This document shows positions 49,969-60,256 of a DNA stretch of 64,000 nt, piece after piece (position 1 is the first letter of the stretch; the number at the start of each line of letters is the position of its first letter). The translations under genes were made by a program, and so were the position numbers. Under the pieces are notes generated by a model. The model made no database searches. It saw only the letters and a list, made by a program, of their open reading frames with translations, and had not been told where the DNA came from. The DNA comes from Nakaseomyces glabratus (taxonomy: Eukaryota > Ascomycota > Saccharomycetes > Saccharomycetales > Saccharomycetaceae), in contig NC_088953.1 of assembly GCF_010111755.1 (NCBI RefSeq), forward strand, positions 496,001-560,000. Reading direction: 5' to 3'.

Positions 49969-51810
49969 TTAACGGGAAGACATAGCCTTGGTGACAACTC
50001 TCTTCAAACCAACTTCAGCCTTTCTGTATTCTTCAGCGCTACCATCTTCGATTTGTAGAGCACTCAAAGCGTCAGCCAAAGCAGCTTCAATCTTAGTCTT
50101 AGAACCTCTCTTCAACTTGGAAGACAAGACTGGGTCAGTGACGGTTTGTTCGATGGAAGCAACGTAAGATTCCAATCTTTGCTTAGCTTCGTGTCTCTTG
50201 GCGAAAGCTTCGTCAGCAGCCTTGAATTCTTCGGCTTGGTTAACCATCTTTTCAATGTCTTCAGAAGACAATCTACCAACAGCGTTGGAGATGGTAATGT
50301 TAGCGGACTTACCAGTGGACTTTTCAACGGCAGTGACCTTCAAGATACCGTTGGCATCGACTTCGAAGATAGCTTCCAAGACTGGCTCACCAGCTGGCAT
50401 TGGTGGGATGTTCTTCAAGTCGAATTCACCCAACAAAGTGTTTTCCTTACAGTTAACACGTTCACCTTGGTAAACTGGGAATTGAACGGTGGTTTGGTTG
50501 TCACCGACAGTGGTGAAAGTTCTTCTCTTGATGGTTGGGACAGTGGTGTTTCTTGGGACAACGACACCGAAGATGTCACCTTGCATACCAACACCCAAAG
50601 ACAATGGAGCGACATCCAACAACAATAGGTCCTTGGTTTCGTCGGAGGTGGATTGACCGGTCAAGATAGCACCTTGAACAGCGGCACCGTAAGCGACGGC
50701 TTCATCTGGGTTGATAGACTTTTCCAATTGCTTACCGTCGAAGTAGTCAGACAATAGCTTTTGGACCTTTGGAATTCTGGTAGAACCACCGACCAAAACG
50801 ACTTCGTCGATTTGAGACTTAGAGATCTTAGCATCCTTCAAGACTTGTTCAACTGGTTCCAAAGTGGACTTGAACAAAGCGGCGTTCAAGTCTTCGAATC
50901 TAGCTCTGGTCAAAGAGGCTTCGAAGTCTTCACCTTCGAACAAGGAGTCGACTTCGACGGTGGTTTGGGTGACGGAGGACAAAGTTCTCTTAGCTCTTTC
51001 AGCAGCAGTTCTTAGTCTTCTCAAAGCTCTGGCATCGTTGGAGATGTCCAAACCAGTCTTCTTCTTGAATTCACCCTTGAAGTGTTCCAACAAGTTGGTG
51101 TCGAAATCTTGACCACCCAAGTGAGTGTTACCGGAGGTGGACTTGACAGTGTAGACACCGCCAGCAATGTGCAACAAAGAGACATCGAAAGTACCACCAC
51201 CCAAATCGAAGATCAGGACGTGTCTTTCCTTGTCAGACTTACCGGCACCTAGACCGTAAGCGATGGCAGCGGCGGTAGGTTCGTTGATGATACGCAAGAC
51301 GTTTAGACCAGAGATGGCACCAGCATCCTTGGTAGCTTGTCTTTGAGCGTCATTGAAATAAGCTGGGACGGTGATGACAGCCTTTTCGACCTTCTTACCG
51401 ATCTTAGCCTCAGCGATTTCCTTCATCTTGGTCAAGACCATGGAGGAGATTTCTTGTGGGGAGAATTGCTTGTTCTCACCCAAGTATTCGACTTCGATAA
51501 CTGGAGCACCATCGACATCGACAACCTTGAAAGGCCAGGTCTTCATGTCGTTCTGGACAGACTCCTCGTCGAAACGACGACCGATCAATCTCTTGGCGTC
51601 GAAGACGGTGTTCTTTGGGTTCAAAGCAGCCTGGTTCTTAGCGGCATCACCGATCAATCTCTCTTCTGGAGTGAAGGCAACGAAAGATGGGGTAACACGG
51701 TTACCTTGCTCGTTGGCAATAATTTCAACAGAGGATTCATATGTAGCAACACATGAGTAAGTAGTACCCAAATCGATACCAATAGCACCTTGGAAAACAC
51801 CGTCAGCCAT
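49969..51810 (-). CDS. SSB1: Ribosome-associated Hsp70 Ssb
   Basis: Hsp70 chaperone that binds nascent chains at the ribosome with the RAC complex (Zuo1-Ssz1). The 613-residue length equals S. cerevisiae Ssb1/Ssb2. Visible: [16 protein letters not shown] (about 11-26), the phosphate loop [30 protein letters not shown], and a substrate-binding domain after about 390. The C terminus lacks EEVD and has the Ssb-type end. Strong optimal-codon use indicates very high expression. The neighbour PTP1 matches YDL229W-230W, so SSB1 is used; S. cerevisiae has two near-identical SSB genes, and the SSB1/SSB2 choice is a naming matter. Confidence 0.96.
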   Translation of the reverse strand: MADGVFQGAIGIDLGTTYSCVATYESSVEIIANEQGNRVTPSFVAFTPEERLIGDAAKNQAALNPKNTVFDAKRLIGRRFDEESVQNDMKTWPFKVVDVDGAPVIEVEYLGENKQFSPQEISSMVLTKMKEIAEAKIGKKVEKAVITVPAYFNDAQRQATKDAGAISGLNVLRIINEPTAAAIAYGLGAGKSDKERHVLIFDLGGGTFDVSLLHIAGGVYTVKSTSGNTHLGGQDFDTNLLEHFKGEFKKKTGLDISNDARALRRLRTAAERAKRTLSSVTQTTVEVDSLFEGEDFEASLTRARFEDLNAALFKSTLEPVEQVLKDAKISKSQIDEVVLVGGSTRIPKVQKLLSDYFDGKQLEKSINPDEAVAYGAAVQGAILTGQSTSDETKDLLLLDVAPLSLGVGMQGDIFGVVVPRNTTVPTIKRRTFTTVGDNQTTVQFPVYQGERVNCKENTLLGEFDLKNIPPMPAGEPVLEAIFEVDANGILKVTAVEKSTGKSANITISNAVGRLSSEDIEKMVNQAEEFKAADEAFAKRHEAKQRLESYVASIEQTVTDPVLSSKLKRGSKTKIEAALADALSALQIEDGSAEEYRKAEVGLKRVVTKAMSSR

Positions 51811-52343
51811 TGTAAAATGTATTTATCGTTGTGTTCCTGTAATTCGGATAACTACAAAATTTACACTATACCCAAAATTATATTCAAGTACATTCAATTA
51901 CCAAACAGCTTTAAAACTAAGAAACCCAGGAAAATTTTTTTTCCTTCCCTCTCCTGCATTTGCTCATTTACTCAAAGAATAACAATTGCCATCAACCAAT
52001 TCACACACCAGCACCAATGTCAAGCCCAAACTAAAACTATTGTTTCTGACAACTCTCACTATTGGGTGCTCATCGATTCCCAAAGCTCATCGCATTGGAA
52101 ATGCAAAAAGGATGGAAAATTTCACCCCGTTCGTACGGCCCTTTCTAAGGAAAATTCACCTGAAAAACAGGAAAACTGAAAATTTGAAAAAAAATTTGAA
52201 AAAAAAAATTTTTTTTTTTTGCAGAAAATTTTTCAACTTTTTGCGCAAAATCGTTGAGTACGACAAAACAAGGAATTATCATAGTGTACGCATTATACGT
52301 GTCTTGTACGGAAAGTCACATGATATAGCTTCTACTAGGTTTC

Positions 52344-52540
52344 TTGTATTGTATTGCACTGTATTGCATTATATTATATTATATTATATTATATTATATT
52401 ATATTATATTATATTATATTATATTATATTATGTTATATTATATTATATTATATTATATTATATTATATTATGTTATATTATATTATATTATATTATATT
52501 ATGTTATATTATATTGTAATTTATTGTATTGTATTGTATT
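52344..52540. repeat. (TATTA/TATTG)n 5-bp microsatellite
   Basis: About 39 units of a 5-mer, mostly ATATT, with interspersed ATGTT variants and TATTG units at both ends. Open frames across it consist of Tyr/Ile/Leu repeats and are not genes. Confidence 0.92.
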
Positions 52541-52670
52541 GCGGTGTTCACGAGTGGTCTATGCAAGGTACCGCCCCCCACGACACAGGTACTTAATGCC
52601 ACAGCTAGCAACCGTATTACACGGTACAACTAGTACTAATTATGGGCATACACTACTTATATCTGCTCTC

Positions 52671-52746
52671 TGTTGGCGTCTTCTGTTGGCGTCTTCTGTT
52701 GGCGTCTTCTGTTGGCGTCTTCTGTTGGCGTCTTCTGTTGGCGTCT
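52671..52746. repeat. 13-bp tandem repeat TGTTGGCGTCTTC x5.8
   Basis: Five perfect copies and an 11-bp partial copy, GC-richer than the surroundings. It starts 130 bp after the 5-bp array. Confidence 0.96.
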
Positions 52747-53314
52747 GATTTTACATTTTACACTCTTACCTGGACTGAGCCACTATTCTTCCCCTGACAT
52801 GCTGGAATACAAACACACGTATTTGCATGTACTTTTGATTTTTTTCAATTACCAAAATGGCCTTGCTATACTCTATCTGTTCATGGAACGCAGTATTTAA
52901 TTTTATCGCACGTACAATGTGTAAAATATACACGCTACTATCTATCTCCGCATTTCACGTTCAATAAGCCTTGACATATCACTTCATAACCATATTATTT
53001 AGTTAAGTTTCATGTTATAATTAAGTTTAAAGTCTGTTCTGTCCTGTTTAATGCCCATCATCCTCGGCCCGCTACCTTTCTCCATTACATTGTTTATTAA
53101 TAAATAATTATACTGGCTCATAATATGATTATGGAACAAGTTGGTAACCTGAAAATTCCGTTCGTTAATTCACTTGCCTTGATTTTCAGTATTGAATTTC
53201 CTTATTATTAACCTCACAATTGAATACATATCCATCGTAACGGATCTCTGAATATGCTCCGGTAAAGTACGCCTCTGTCGCCACATATACACAGTCCAAA
53301 CCAAGAAGAATAAT

Positions 53315-53578
53315 ATGCTGTCAAAACTACTTTTAACTGCTGTTAACATTCAACTAATCACAGATGGCTCCCAAATTCATTATTTCCATTTGAGAGCCAT
53401 TGAGGAATATGTACCAAAAATTAGATGGAAAACTATAATGCCATTCACAGGCGGTTTTCAATATGACTTAGCTGTAAGCCTATTTAGCAAGACTACTATA
53501 CGACCATTGTTTTTGCGCTTATTTATGCTACGGAAAATAATATATCAAGAGAATATTGACAACTTGTTTAATGCTTAA
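53315..53578 (+). CDS. Hypothetical 87-residue protein
   Basis: ATG-initiated frame with a mixed, non-repetitive composition: MLSKLLLTAVNIQLITDGSQ at the start, basic/aromatic C-terminal half. I do not recognise a family and the gene is absent from the S. cerevisiae SSB1-PTP1 interval. It could be a lineage-specific gene, a decayed fragment, or chance. Confidence 0.2.
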   Translation: MLSKLLLTAVNIQLITDGSQIHYFHLRAIEEYVPKIRWKTIMPFTGGFQYDLAVSLFSKTTIRPLFLRLFMLRKIIYQENIDNLFNA

Positions 53579-54094
53579 CCTTTTAAATGTCTGCCACCAT
53601 ACTCTTTAATATAAGTTTCATTCCTAAGAAAGTAAGAAAATAAAAGTCAAACACGGAGAGCATCTAAAAATTCATTTATATCGCAAATCTATCTATATAA
53701 GAAGTTATTCGCTTTCTTGACTTAATGCTTAGCATCAGTCCTTAGAGCTCTAGATTTAAAATGTATAAATTAATTTCAAATTCCCGGATAAAAACAAGAA
53801 GCAACCGGGTATCAAAATAATATTGACCTCTAGGAAATATTACTACTAATAAAATCTCTATTAAAGACAAGAATATGGTTGTAACTCTGTTCAGGTAGTT
53901 GTATATATGATCAAGGTATGCCTTCATCCCCGATTCAACTCATCCATTCCCATTTAATAAGTAACAGTAGATATCTTATTATAATATTCTAGTGCAGTGA
54001 ATAATATCAAAGATCTGTGACATTAGTTGCTCAAATGGATTCATTATTATATCATTTTTTTTTGAAGTGAATCAATTTTGTATTGCAACATAAA

Positions 54095-55108
54095 TCAAGC
54101 TATCATATCATACAGGTACTTTGCTGCATGATAGATAAATATGTACTGGTCTTTCATCTGAACCATTTTCATGCGTTGAGATCGAAGTTGCAACACTATC
54201 TGCTCAATAAGGTCCCTTTTGTAATCAGCAAGTGGTTTCCTCAACTGTTGAATAGTGGGAAATTCTGAAACATTCTTGAAGTCGTGAGTATCATGTACTA
54301 AATGGTCTAAAGCGATAAAGGTACCTGACCTCCCAACACCCGCAGAACAGTGTACAATTATGGGGTTTCCACGAGGATTCAAGCCATGTGAATGCTCACA
54401 TAGTTTCATTATAGGAACAATCTCCTCAGGCTTACTCATATCGCGCCACTGGTCAAAATAGAAGTGATGAACATTCTTCTCAGACCCACCCTGACTTACG
54501 ATCTTCAACTTTGTGTATGTATACGTATCATCAATGCGCTCACTGTCTATATACTCTATGCTTAGTTCATCGCGAAACTCGGATACGTCACCATCAAGAC
54601 CACTTGGGTTCTGCAATTTGGGTGAAACGAAGATGCCTTCTTTCGGAGAGGATGGCCAGTACTTGTAACATTTCTCGCGGTTGTATTCCACCAGCGGAGT
54701 CACCATTACTATCACGATATCTCCATGGTTGCACTCGTTGTAGCACATCTGCCAAAATTGCTGCCATGTATTCTTAGTGGGCCCCTGAGTGGCAATATAG
54801 TAACCTGGATTCATGCTCTGCTCGGGCACGTCAACTTTAACATAGGACGCGTTGATATAGTCGTTATTTATTCGCGGATTGACAACTTTAAGCTTAACCC
54901 TATTCCGCTCATAAGGCATAATATTAACATACCTGTTCCTGGCGTCATTCTTTTCCAGTATACTGACCCCAAGCGACCATCGCTTCTCAACTTCAACATC
55001 AGCAGTGACTATAGTCGCCTCACGTAACCTCTCATCCTCCTGGTTCTGAATAAATTTGAACTTTCGTAGCAGTTCGACATCCGGTTGATCGATATACCAC
55101 GGCCTCAT
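54095..55108 (-). CDS. PTP1: Protein tyrosine phosphatase Ptp1
   Basis: Classical phosphotyrosine-specific phosphatase of 337 residues (S. cerevisiae about 335). The P-loop HCSAGVGRSGTF is at 253-264, with catalytic Cys254 and Arg260. The recognition loop NDYINASYVKV lies at about 81-91. The general-acid loop reads QWRDMSKPEE rather than the usual WPD, keeping Trp and Asp with Arg in place of Pro; S. cerevisiae Ptp1 shows a similar change from memory. It lies between SSB and BRE4 as in YDL229W-231C. Confidence 0.96.
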   Translation of the reverse strand: MRPWYIDQPDVELLRKFKFIQNQEDERLREATIVTADVEVEKRWSLGVSILEKNDARNRYVNIMPYERNRVKLKVVNPRINNDYINASYVKVDVPEQSMNPGYYIATQGPTKNTWQQFWQMCYNECNHGDIVIVMVTPLVEYNREKCYKYWPSSPKEGIFVSPKLQNPSGLDGDVSEFRDELSIEYIDSERIDDTYTYTKLKIVSQGGSEKNVHHFYFDQWRDMSKPEEIVPIMKLCEHSHGLNPRGNPIIVHCSAGVGRSGTFIALDHLVHDTHDFKNVSEFPTIQQLRKPLADYKRDLIEQIVLQLRSQRMKMVQMKDQYIFIYHAAKYLYDMIA

Positions 55109-55577
55109 CTCTCCAAGTATGCTCCTGCTCCAGCACTGCGCTATTCTTTAATGATAATAACAGTTCAACAAATTAACCAACTCTAATTAGCCCATACCAA
55201 TACCTGAGTGATTTACGGACCCGTCTTGAAGCTCTGCCTCGAGGCCTCTGAAGTCCTGTGCTCTGCTCGGTGAGGCCCGTCGTCTGAACAATGGGGAAGG
55301 GTCCAACTTAAAATTTCAGCTGAGAACGCATTGTGAAAAAATTAAAATTCATTATATCAATATATATCAATAGTCATCGCATCGCAACACAGGCCATCTG
55401 GACTGCTAGGGACTCAGTATTTTAGCTGGACTATTTAGCTTTTGGTTCTTTTGACGTTGTTAGCTAAACACCATAATTTATTGCTATTAAAGAGACTGTA
55501 TAGACATTGATTTGCATATTTAAAGAAGGAGTCATACCCTGGAAACTTACAAACTCTCTATAATTCTCCGGTAAACT
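55109..55577. other. Divergent intergenic PTP1-BRE4
   Basis: Shared promoter region of 469 bp. It has the perfect 10-bp palindrome GCCTCGAGGC at 55236-55245. No gene seen. Confidence 0.5.
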
Positions 55578-58500
55578 ATGTCTGGATTTCAAAGACAGAA
55601 GGAGAAATCCAGTTTCCTACACCTAAATGACTTGTCTCAAGCGAGTCCTTTTTACCAGAGCTCTACGGTCAATTTGAAGGAGCAAGCCAACAAGTACACA
55701 TCACCTCTCGGTCCGAGATCACTGGCTTCTTCACCACAAAGGTCACTGAGCTCTTTCTCTCAAGTGCGACTCGATAACTTGGTCAAGGAGAAACAATGGG
55801 ACGAGATCGAAGATTTCTTGCTTGAAGAGCTGCGAGATGGCTACTTTGATGCAATGTTTGCAAAACCGGAACCCGATTTTAGAAGTGACCCAACAAATGA
55901 AGATAATCGTATTACAGAAAATAACACAAATGTACCGAAACGGTTGACATCGCAAATTCACACCACTGTCAAGAACGATATACATGTATTGTCCACTAGA
56001 TTTCTAGAAGATGCAAGCCATAATGTGATATCAATACTAAAATTCAGCATCACATTCTTTGTTGCCTTCATAATTTGCGCTATACATCCTTCTGGGAGTT
56101 GGTTAGGTCATAGGTATAGGTATTTCTTACCCATTGCTGCTGTGATACACCATCCAGTGAGAAATGTAGGAATACAGTTAGAAATCTCAATATTATCCAT
56201 CAGTGGTGCTGCATTTGGACTTGGTTGGGCCTCACTAGCCTGGTATGTATCCACTGCTACACATCCAGTAGCTTCACATCAGGGTGCTATTTTATTCCAA
56301 AGTTTATTTATGGCATTGCTCTTTTCAACGTTTGTGCGTGAGCTGTACAGAAGATTAAACTACTTCTTTAACTCCTTCTCAGTCGCAATTATTTTCACGC
56401 ATACTGTACAATTGGTTAACAATAAACATGACTTACACTGGAAACTTTATTGGGATTTTGGTCTTTCTTATCTTTTTGGCATATTATTATCATGCTTTAT
56501 TTGCGCTGTCGTCTTCCCACAAACGGGAAACAGCAGCTTAGTGAGAGAATATAGAAAGTCATTATTCGCATGTAGAGATTTCTTAGTTTCTTTGATCGAT
56601 AAAGAAAATGTGGCTAATGTTGATAGGAAGGATAAACACCAAAAGAACATGATTCAACAATTGAATGTCGGTCTAGCCCAAGAATATAGAGAGATATCAG
56701 CACAGATATCATTTTCCAAGTATGATAGAATCAAACTGAAAACTTTGAGAAACTCTTTAACTGCTTTAGTAAGTCCCCTCAGAGTGATTCCGGTAAATAG
56801 TGAATTATTGGATGAAGCCTATTTGACAAAATTGTATGACGCCTTAGAAAAATCAGCTCTTTCTAAAGGTCAATCCTTGGCCAACTCGCAAGCCAACACA
56901 GGCGCATCTACTCCCTTAGGAAAACATTTTGCATCTGGGTCTATGACTAAATTGAGTAACCGGATCCTGAAGGGAGATTTCAGCCAGAAGGATATTTATC
57001 TATCAATTTTGAGGTCATCTTTCTCCAAAGACATATTCTCATTACTTATTGAAATGATAACAGTGTTAGAGAGTTTAGCTAATATTTTAGATATGGTTAA
57101 CCGAAACAAAAATGAAAACATAGAGAAGACGTTGACCGAACTGAACGCCAGGTTAAAACACAGAATATACAAACTCGATATGTGTTATCGTAATTTTACG
57201 TCATCAAGTTATTTTGGGCCAGATATTTTGAAGGATACGGCATGTGTGGATTGCTTCTTATTTTTGAGATATATCAGAAATTCCGCAAAAGGTCTAGTAA
57301 CAGTCATTGATGATTGCGAAAAACTCCTTGAAGACGTTCATTGGAGATTGCTATTACCTAATTATCCTTTAGACAGAGCTCTCACGAGACTTTCCAAACA
57401 GTGTGAACTAGATGAAGGTGCTGGAAATGTTTTACATTATTTTGAAACTAAAAAGGATGTTGATGAGATATTCGAACGACTGTACAATGCATACACATCG
57501 CGCCATAAGTATAACAAAGACGAGAAGAATGAAAAATTAGGCGCAACTATTCGAGCAATGGACCATACTGACTTTAACTTTCATTCAACTAAGAATAAAT
57601 GGCGTTATAATTTATGGAGATTTACAACTATTTTATCTGGCACTGAAATGAAGTGGTCTATTAAAGTCGTCTTCATTATGGTTTTTCTTTGCATTCCCGC
57701 GTGGCTTCCCGAATCTTATCATTGGTATCAAGAGTTTCAATGCTGGTGGTGTCCGATGATATTTTATCTGCTGGTACACAGAAGATATTCTGGCTCGTGG
57801 AGCTCTCCAGTGAGAAGAGTAGGATATGCCCTTCTGGGTATATTTTGGGGATGGGCAGCAAACCAAGCCAGGCACTTTAGTAGTCCGTATGTTATTTGTA
57901 CTTTTGCGGCAATACTAGTTGTACCAATTTCTTTGAACTTTTTGGTTTACAAAAATACTAAATCAAGTATGACTTCTTTACTTTGCTTTGCAGTAATATG
58001 CCTAGAACCCTACAGTAAAGGTGATGACAATCACAATACCTCGAAGATCTGGAAGAATACTTGGATTACTGGCTTAGCATTGCTAATCGGTATCTCTTTG
58101 TCGATTCCTATTAACTGGGTGGTCTGGTCATTCAAAGCTAGGGTCGAACTAAGAATTTCAATGTCTTCACTCTTAGCCCATTTAAGCCAATCGTATCAGA
58201 CAGTTTCTGATAGATATTTATACAGAGATGCAAATGATGAACCTACTGATTTGGCTTTGGCGTTAGCACATATAAGAGAAGTCAGATTGACTCAAAGTAT
58301 AACCGCAATCAGAGAATTATTGGACAAAGCTTCGGTGGAACCAAAGTTTATCTCCAACTTTTCTACAGTGAAATATAATTCTCTAATTAATTCTTGTTCA
58401 TTTCTTTTGGAGAAAATCATTGAGGCAAGAATATCGGGTACATACTTTGAAATTTGGGAACAAGATAATGATAAGGAAGTCAGCAGAGCACTTATGTCTT

Positions 58501-58916
58501 TAAGAAGGGATAGTGTTGCTTCTGTAGTTTTTGTCTTTTACATCCTTTCTAACTGTTTCAGATCAAAGAACAAAATCCCACGTTATTTACCAAATCCAAT
58601 ACTATCTAGGAAGAAACTATATGACATGATTGCTAAATTTGAAGCAATCGGCAAAATGAAGGCCACAGGAGAAAACAAATTTAACCAAGCTAAGGGTATC
58701 AATTATAATGACGACACGTTGGAGAAAATGATGTTCAAAAAACATCTTCAGGTAGATAGTTCTGCAAACTCTTCAAACCAATACATTGATTATGAACAAT
58801 ATCATTGGACTGAAGTGCATGGAATAGCTTTTGCTAGAGCATACACTGATGTCGCTGAAGCCGTACATGACGTAGTCAAGCGTTGTAAAGACATTTTGGG
58901 CGAAGAATTTTATTAA
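55578..58916 (+). CDS. BRE4: Bre4, brefeldin-A-sensitivity polytopic membrane protein
   Basis: 1112-residue integral membrane protein of the fungal Bre4 / aromatic-acid-exporter-like family (S. cerevisiae 1125); loss causes brefeldin A sensitivity, and the transported substrate is unknown. Hydrophobic segments form two clusters: about 155-310 (including IISILKFSITFFVAFIICAI) and about 690-860 (including WSIKVVFIMVFLCIPAWLPE and FAAILVVPISLNFLVY), each followed by a soluble helical region (about 310-690 and 865-1110). The start ATG at 55578 precedes a Ser/Gln-rich hydrophilic N terminus. Position between PTP1 and OST4 is as in YDL230W-232W. Confidence 0.94.
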   Translation: MSGFQRQKEKSSFLHLNDLSQASPFYQSSTVNLKEQANKYTSPLGPRSLASSPQRSLSSFSQVRLDNLVKEKQWDEIEDFLLEELRDGYFDAMFAKPEPDFRSDPTNEDNRITENNTNVPKRLTSQIHTTVKNDIHVLSTRFLEDASHNVISILKFSITFFVAFIICAIHPSGSWLGHRYRYFLPIAAVIHHPVRNVGIQLEISILSISGAAFGLGWASLAWYVSTATHPVASHQGAILFQSLFMALLFSTFVRELYRRLNYFFNSFSVAIIFTHTVQLVNNKHDLHWKLYWDFGLSYLFGILLSCFICAVVFPQTGNSSLVREYRKSLFACRDFLVSLIDKENVANVDRKDKHQKNMIQQLNVGLAQEYREISAQISFSKYDRIKLKTLRNSLTALVSPLRVIPVNSELLDEAYLTKLYDALEKSALSKGQSLANSQANTGASTPLGKHFASGSMTKLSNRILKGDFSQKDIYLSILRSSFSKDIFSLLIEMITVLESLANILDMVNRNKNENIEKTLTELNARLKHRIYKLDMCYRNFTSSSYFGPDILKDTACVDCFLFLRYIRNSAKGLVTVIDDCEKLLEDVHWRLLLPNYPLDRALTRLSKQCELDEGAGNVLHYFETKKDVDEIFERLYNAYTSRHKYNKDEKNEKLGATIRAMDHTDFNFHSTKNKWRYNLWRFTTILSGTEMKWSIKVVFIMVFLCIPAWLPESYHWYQEFQCWWCPMIFYLLVHRRYSGSWSSPVRRVGYALLGIFWGWAANQARHFSSPYVICTFAAILVVPISLNFLVYKNTKSSMTSLLCFAVICLEPYSKGDDNHNTSKIWKNTWITGLALLIGISLSIPINWVVWSFKARVELRISMSSLLAHLSQSYQTVSDRYLYRDANDEPTDLALALAHIREVRLTQSITAIRELLDKASVEPKFISNFSTVKYNSLINSCSFLLEKIIEARISGTYFEIWEQDNDKEVSRALMSLRRDSVASVVFVFYILSNCFRSKNKIPRYLPNPILSRKKLYDMIAKFEAIGKMKATGENKFNQAKGINYNDDTLEKMMFKKHLQVDSSANSSNQYIDYEQYHWTEVHGIAFARAYTDVAEAVHDVVKRCKDILGEEFY

Positions 58917-59416
58917 ACATGTTGTTGATGTTATGAAGAGAGCATATTCTAACTATGATAAATGCTATTCTTATTACATTACACTAGTTATCCTCCTGGG
59001 CATCCGTCACGGCTGATTGTCGGTATATAGCATAAAATTTAACGAAATAATATAAACAATAGTAATGATTTAAAGTACATATAGTAGTATATTGTATCAG
59101 ATTTGTAACAAAGTTGGAATAATATGATATGGCATACACAATAATAGCGATAGAAAAGATAAAAATGAACAATCTGCATTGCCAACGATATTATTTCGGG
59201 CAGCTCTCAATATTACCTGTTTAGCATTTTATTCTCAACATACCAGATGAATTCAAATAAACTGATAAGTAAAACCTTAAGAAACCTCCAAAACACAAAA
59301 ATAATTATTCAGACTTTGATACACTGAGTATCAATACTGGCCTTCAAAAGATTCCGAAATCAAAATATGCAAGATGCTGTGTTTTATCCATACATGAAAT
59401 AATTGCTATAATCCGC
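58917..59416. other. Convergent intergenic BRE4-OST4
   Basis: 500 bp of AT-rich 3' flanks. A GATTCCGAAATC element near 59351 resembles a centromere CDEIII core but lacks the remainder and any CDEI nearby. No gene seen. Confidence 0.5.
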
Positions 59417-59530
59417 TTAGTCTCTTTTTACAGCCATAGTTGATGCAACTGCGTGGTAAACAACGACCAGAACTACCATCGCTAGACCAAAACCTATAAC
59501 CAAAGTTTGCAATTGACCTTCGTTAATCAT
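59417..59530 (-). CDS. OST4: Oligosaccharyltransferase subunit Ost4 (37 residues)
   Basis: Tiny single-span membrane subunit of the ER oligosaccharyltransferase; it joins Stt3 and Ost3/Ost6 for N-glycosylation. The frame starts at ATG 59530-59528 and stops at TAA 59419-59417. It begins MINEGQLQTLVIGFG, has a hydrophobic helix (about 9-27) and ends YHAVASTMAVKRD. The S. cerevisiae protein is 36 residues with the same architecture and a near-identical YHAV-STM stretch after the helix. It lies between BRE4 and MFG1, exactly where YDL232W is in S. cerevisiae. It is easily missed by length cut-offs. Confidence 0.95.
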   Translation of the reverse strand: MINEGQLQTLVIGFGLAMVVLVVVYHAVASTMAVKRD

Positions 59531-60256
59531 TGTTGCTTTATAGTTTCAGAATTTTCTTTACAGTGACTCCAAACAAACTCCTAAGGTGTGGCGGATCGAA
59601 TTGACTCCAAACTACTTCACTTATTATGCTTAACCATCCAAGATTAATGTAGGTCCCCTCGATGACTATTCCATGATAGTATCTTTCCTTGCTGTCACTA
59701 ACGTTTTGCTGCATCCCAATGATCTTCTTGAAAGTAAGATTAAAACTCAAGATATACGAATACATCATATGACTAATACTCAGATCATGACATTATTGAC
59801 GAACGTCATAAAATGAATAGCATGGATACATTATATCCGCTCAACAGATTGAACTTATTTGCTTATTATCAAATAAATACAAACTATTCTATTTATATTA
59901 TTTTATAGAATATTTTATTGGAAAAAAGCTGAGAACTGTTTAAAAAAAAGTCTTCAAATTTAAAATAGGAATAAATAATAATGTACTGCAAGTAAAGTTT
60001 AATCAACTAAAAGCAAATTCATCAGTAAATTTTAACATGCCCGATTTACGTAATGGTTACATTTCCTGCTGCTCTATAAGATGGTTGCAATCCAGAAAAA
60101 AACATGATGGATGAGTAAATGAATAATTTGATAAATTGATAATTGAATAAATGAAAAAGTGAAAAAATGAACAAAAGCAATCGAATGAATGGATAATTGA
60201 GGAAAAGAATAAATCTATAATCTGCTATGCATGTATTTTTCTTGACGTGTGATATA
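59531..60256. other. Intergenic OST4-MFG1
   Basis: OST4 promoter and MFG1 3' region, 726 bp. It is low-complexity A/T with degenerate AATGAATAATTGA-type repeats at 60105-60200. No gene seen. Confidence 0.5.

Larger units (their letters stand above)
51811..54094. other. Long intergenic SSB-PTP1
   Basis: The 2.3-kb interval holds the SSB promoter (A/T-tract element 52190-52235 with AAATTTTT-type RRPE-like motifs), a GTCACATG at 52315-52322, a 5-bp microsatellite (about 52344-52540), a 13-bp minisatellite (52671-52746) and an 87-codon ATG frame (53315-53578). The part next to PTP1 is AT-rich without further features. Confidence 0.55.

Noticed and set aside
50146..51760. Long plus-strand frames opposite SSB
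   Set aside because: These are antisense shadows caused by strong codon bias in SSB; the minus frame encodes the complete Hsp70.
52315..52540. Possible point centromere (CDEI-like GTCACATG plus AT-rich array)
   Set aside because: No CDEIII core (TTCCGAA type) lies at the correct distance, and the AT-rich part is a 195-bp tandem array rather than a typical CDEII of about 80 bp.
52540..52585. CGAGTGGTCTATGC, resembling the D-arm of a Leu/Ser tRNA
   Set aside because: No B-box or cloverleaf follows; the match is short and probably chance.
51986..52748. Frames of 177, 134 and 80 codons with ILYYI repeats
   Set aside because: They are translations of the (ATATT)n microsatellite and the adjacent 13-bp array, with no start context or similarity.
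59340..59370. CDEIII-like GATTCCGAAATC
   Set aside because: Only the central TTCCGAA fits, there is no CDEI within about 150 bp, and it lies in a conserved gene-to-gene 3' interval.
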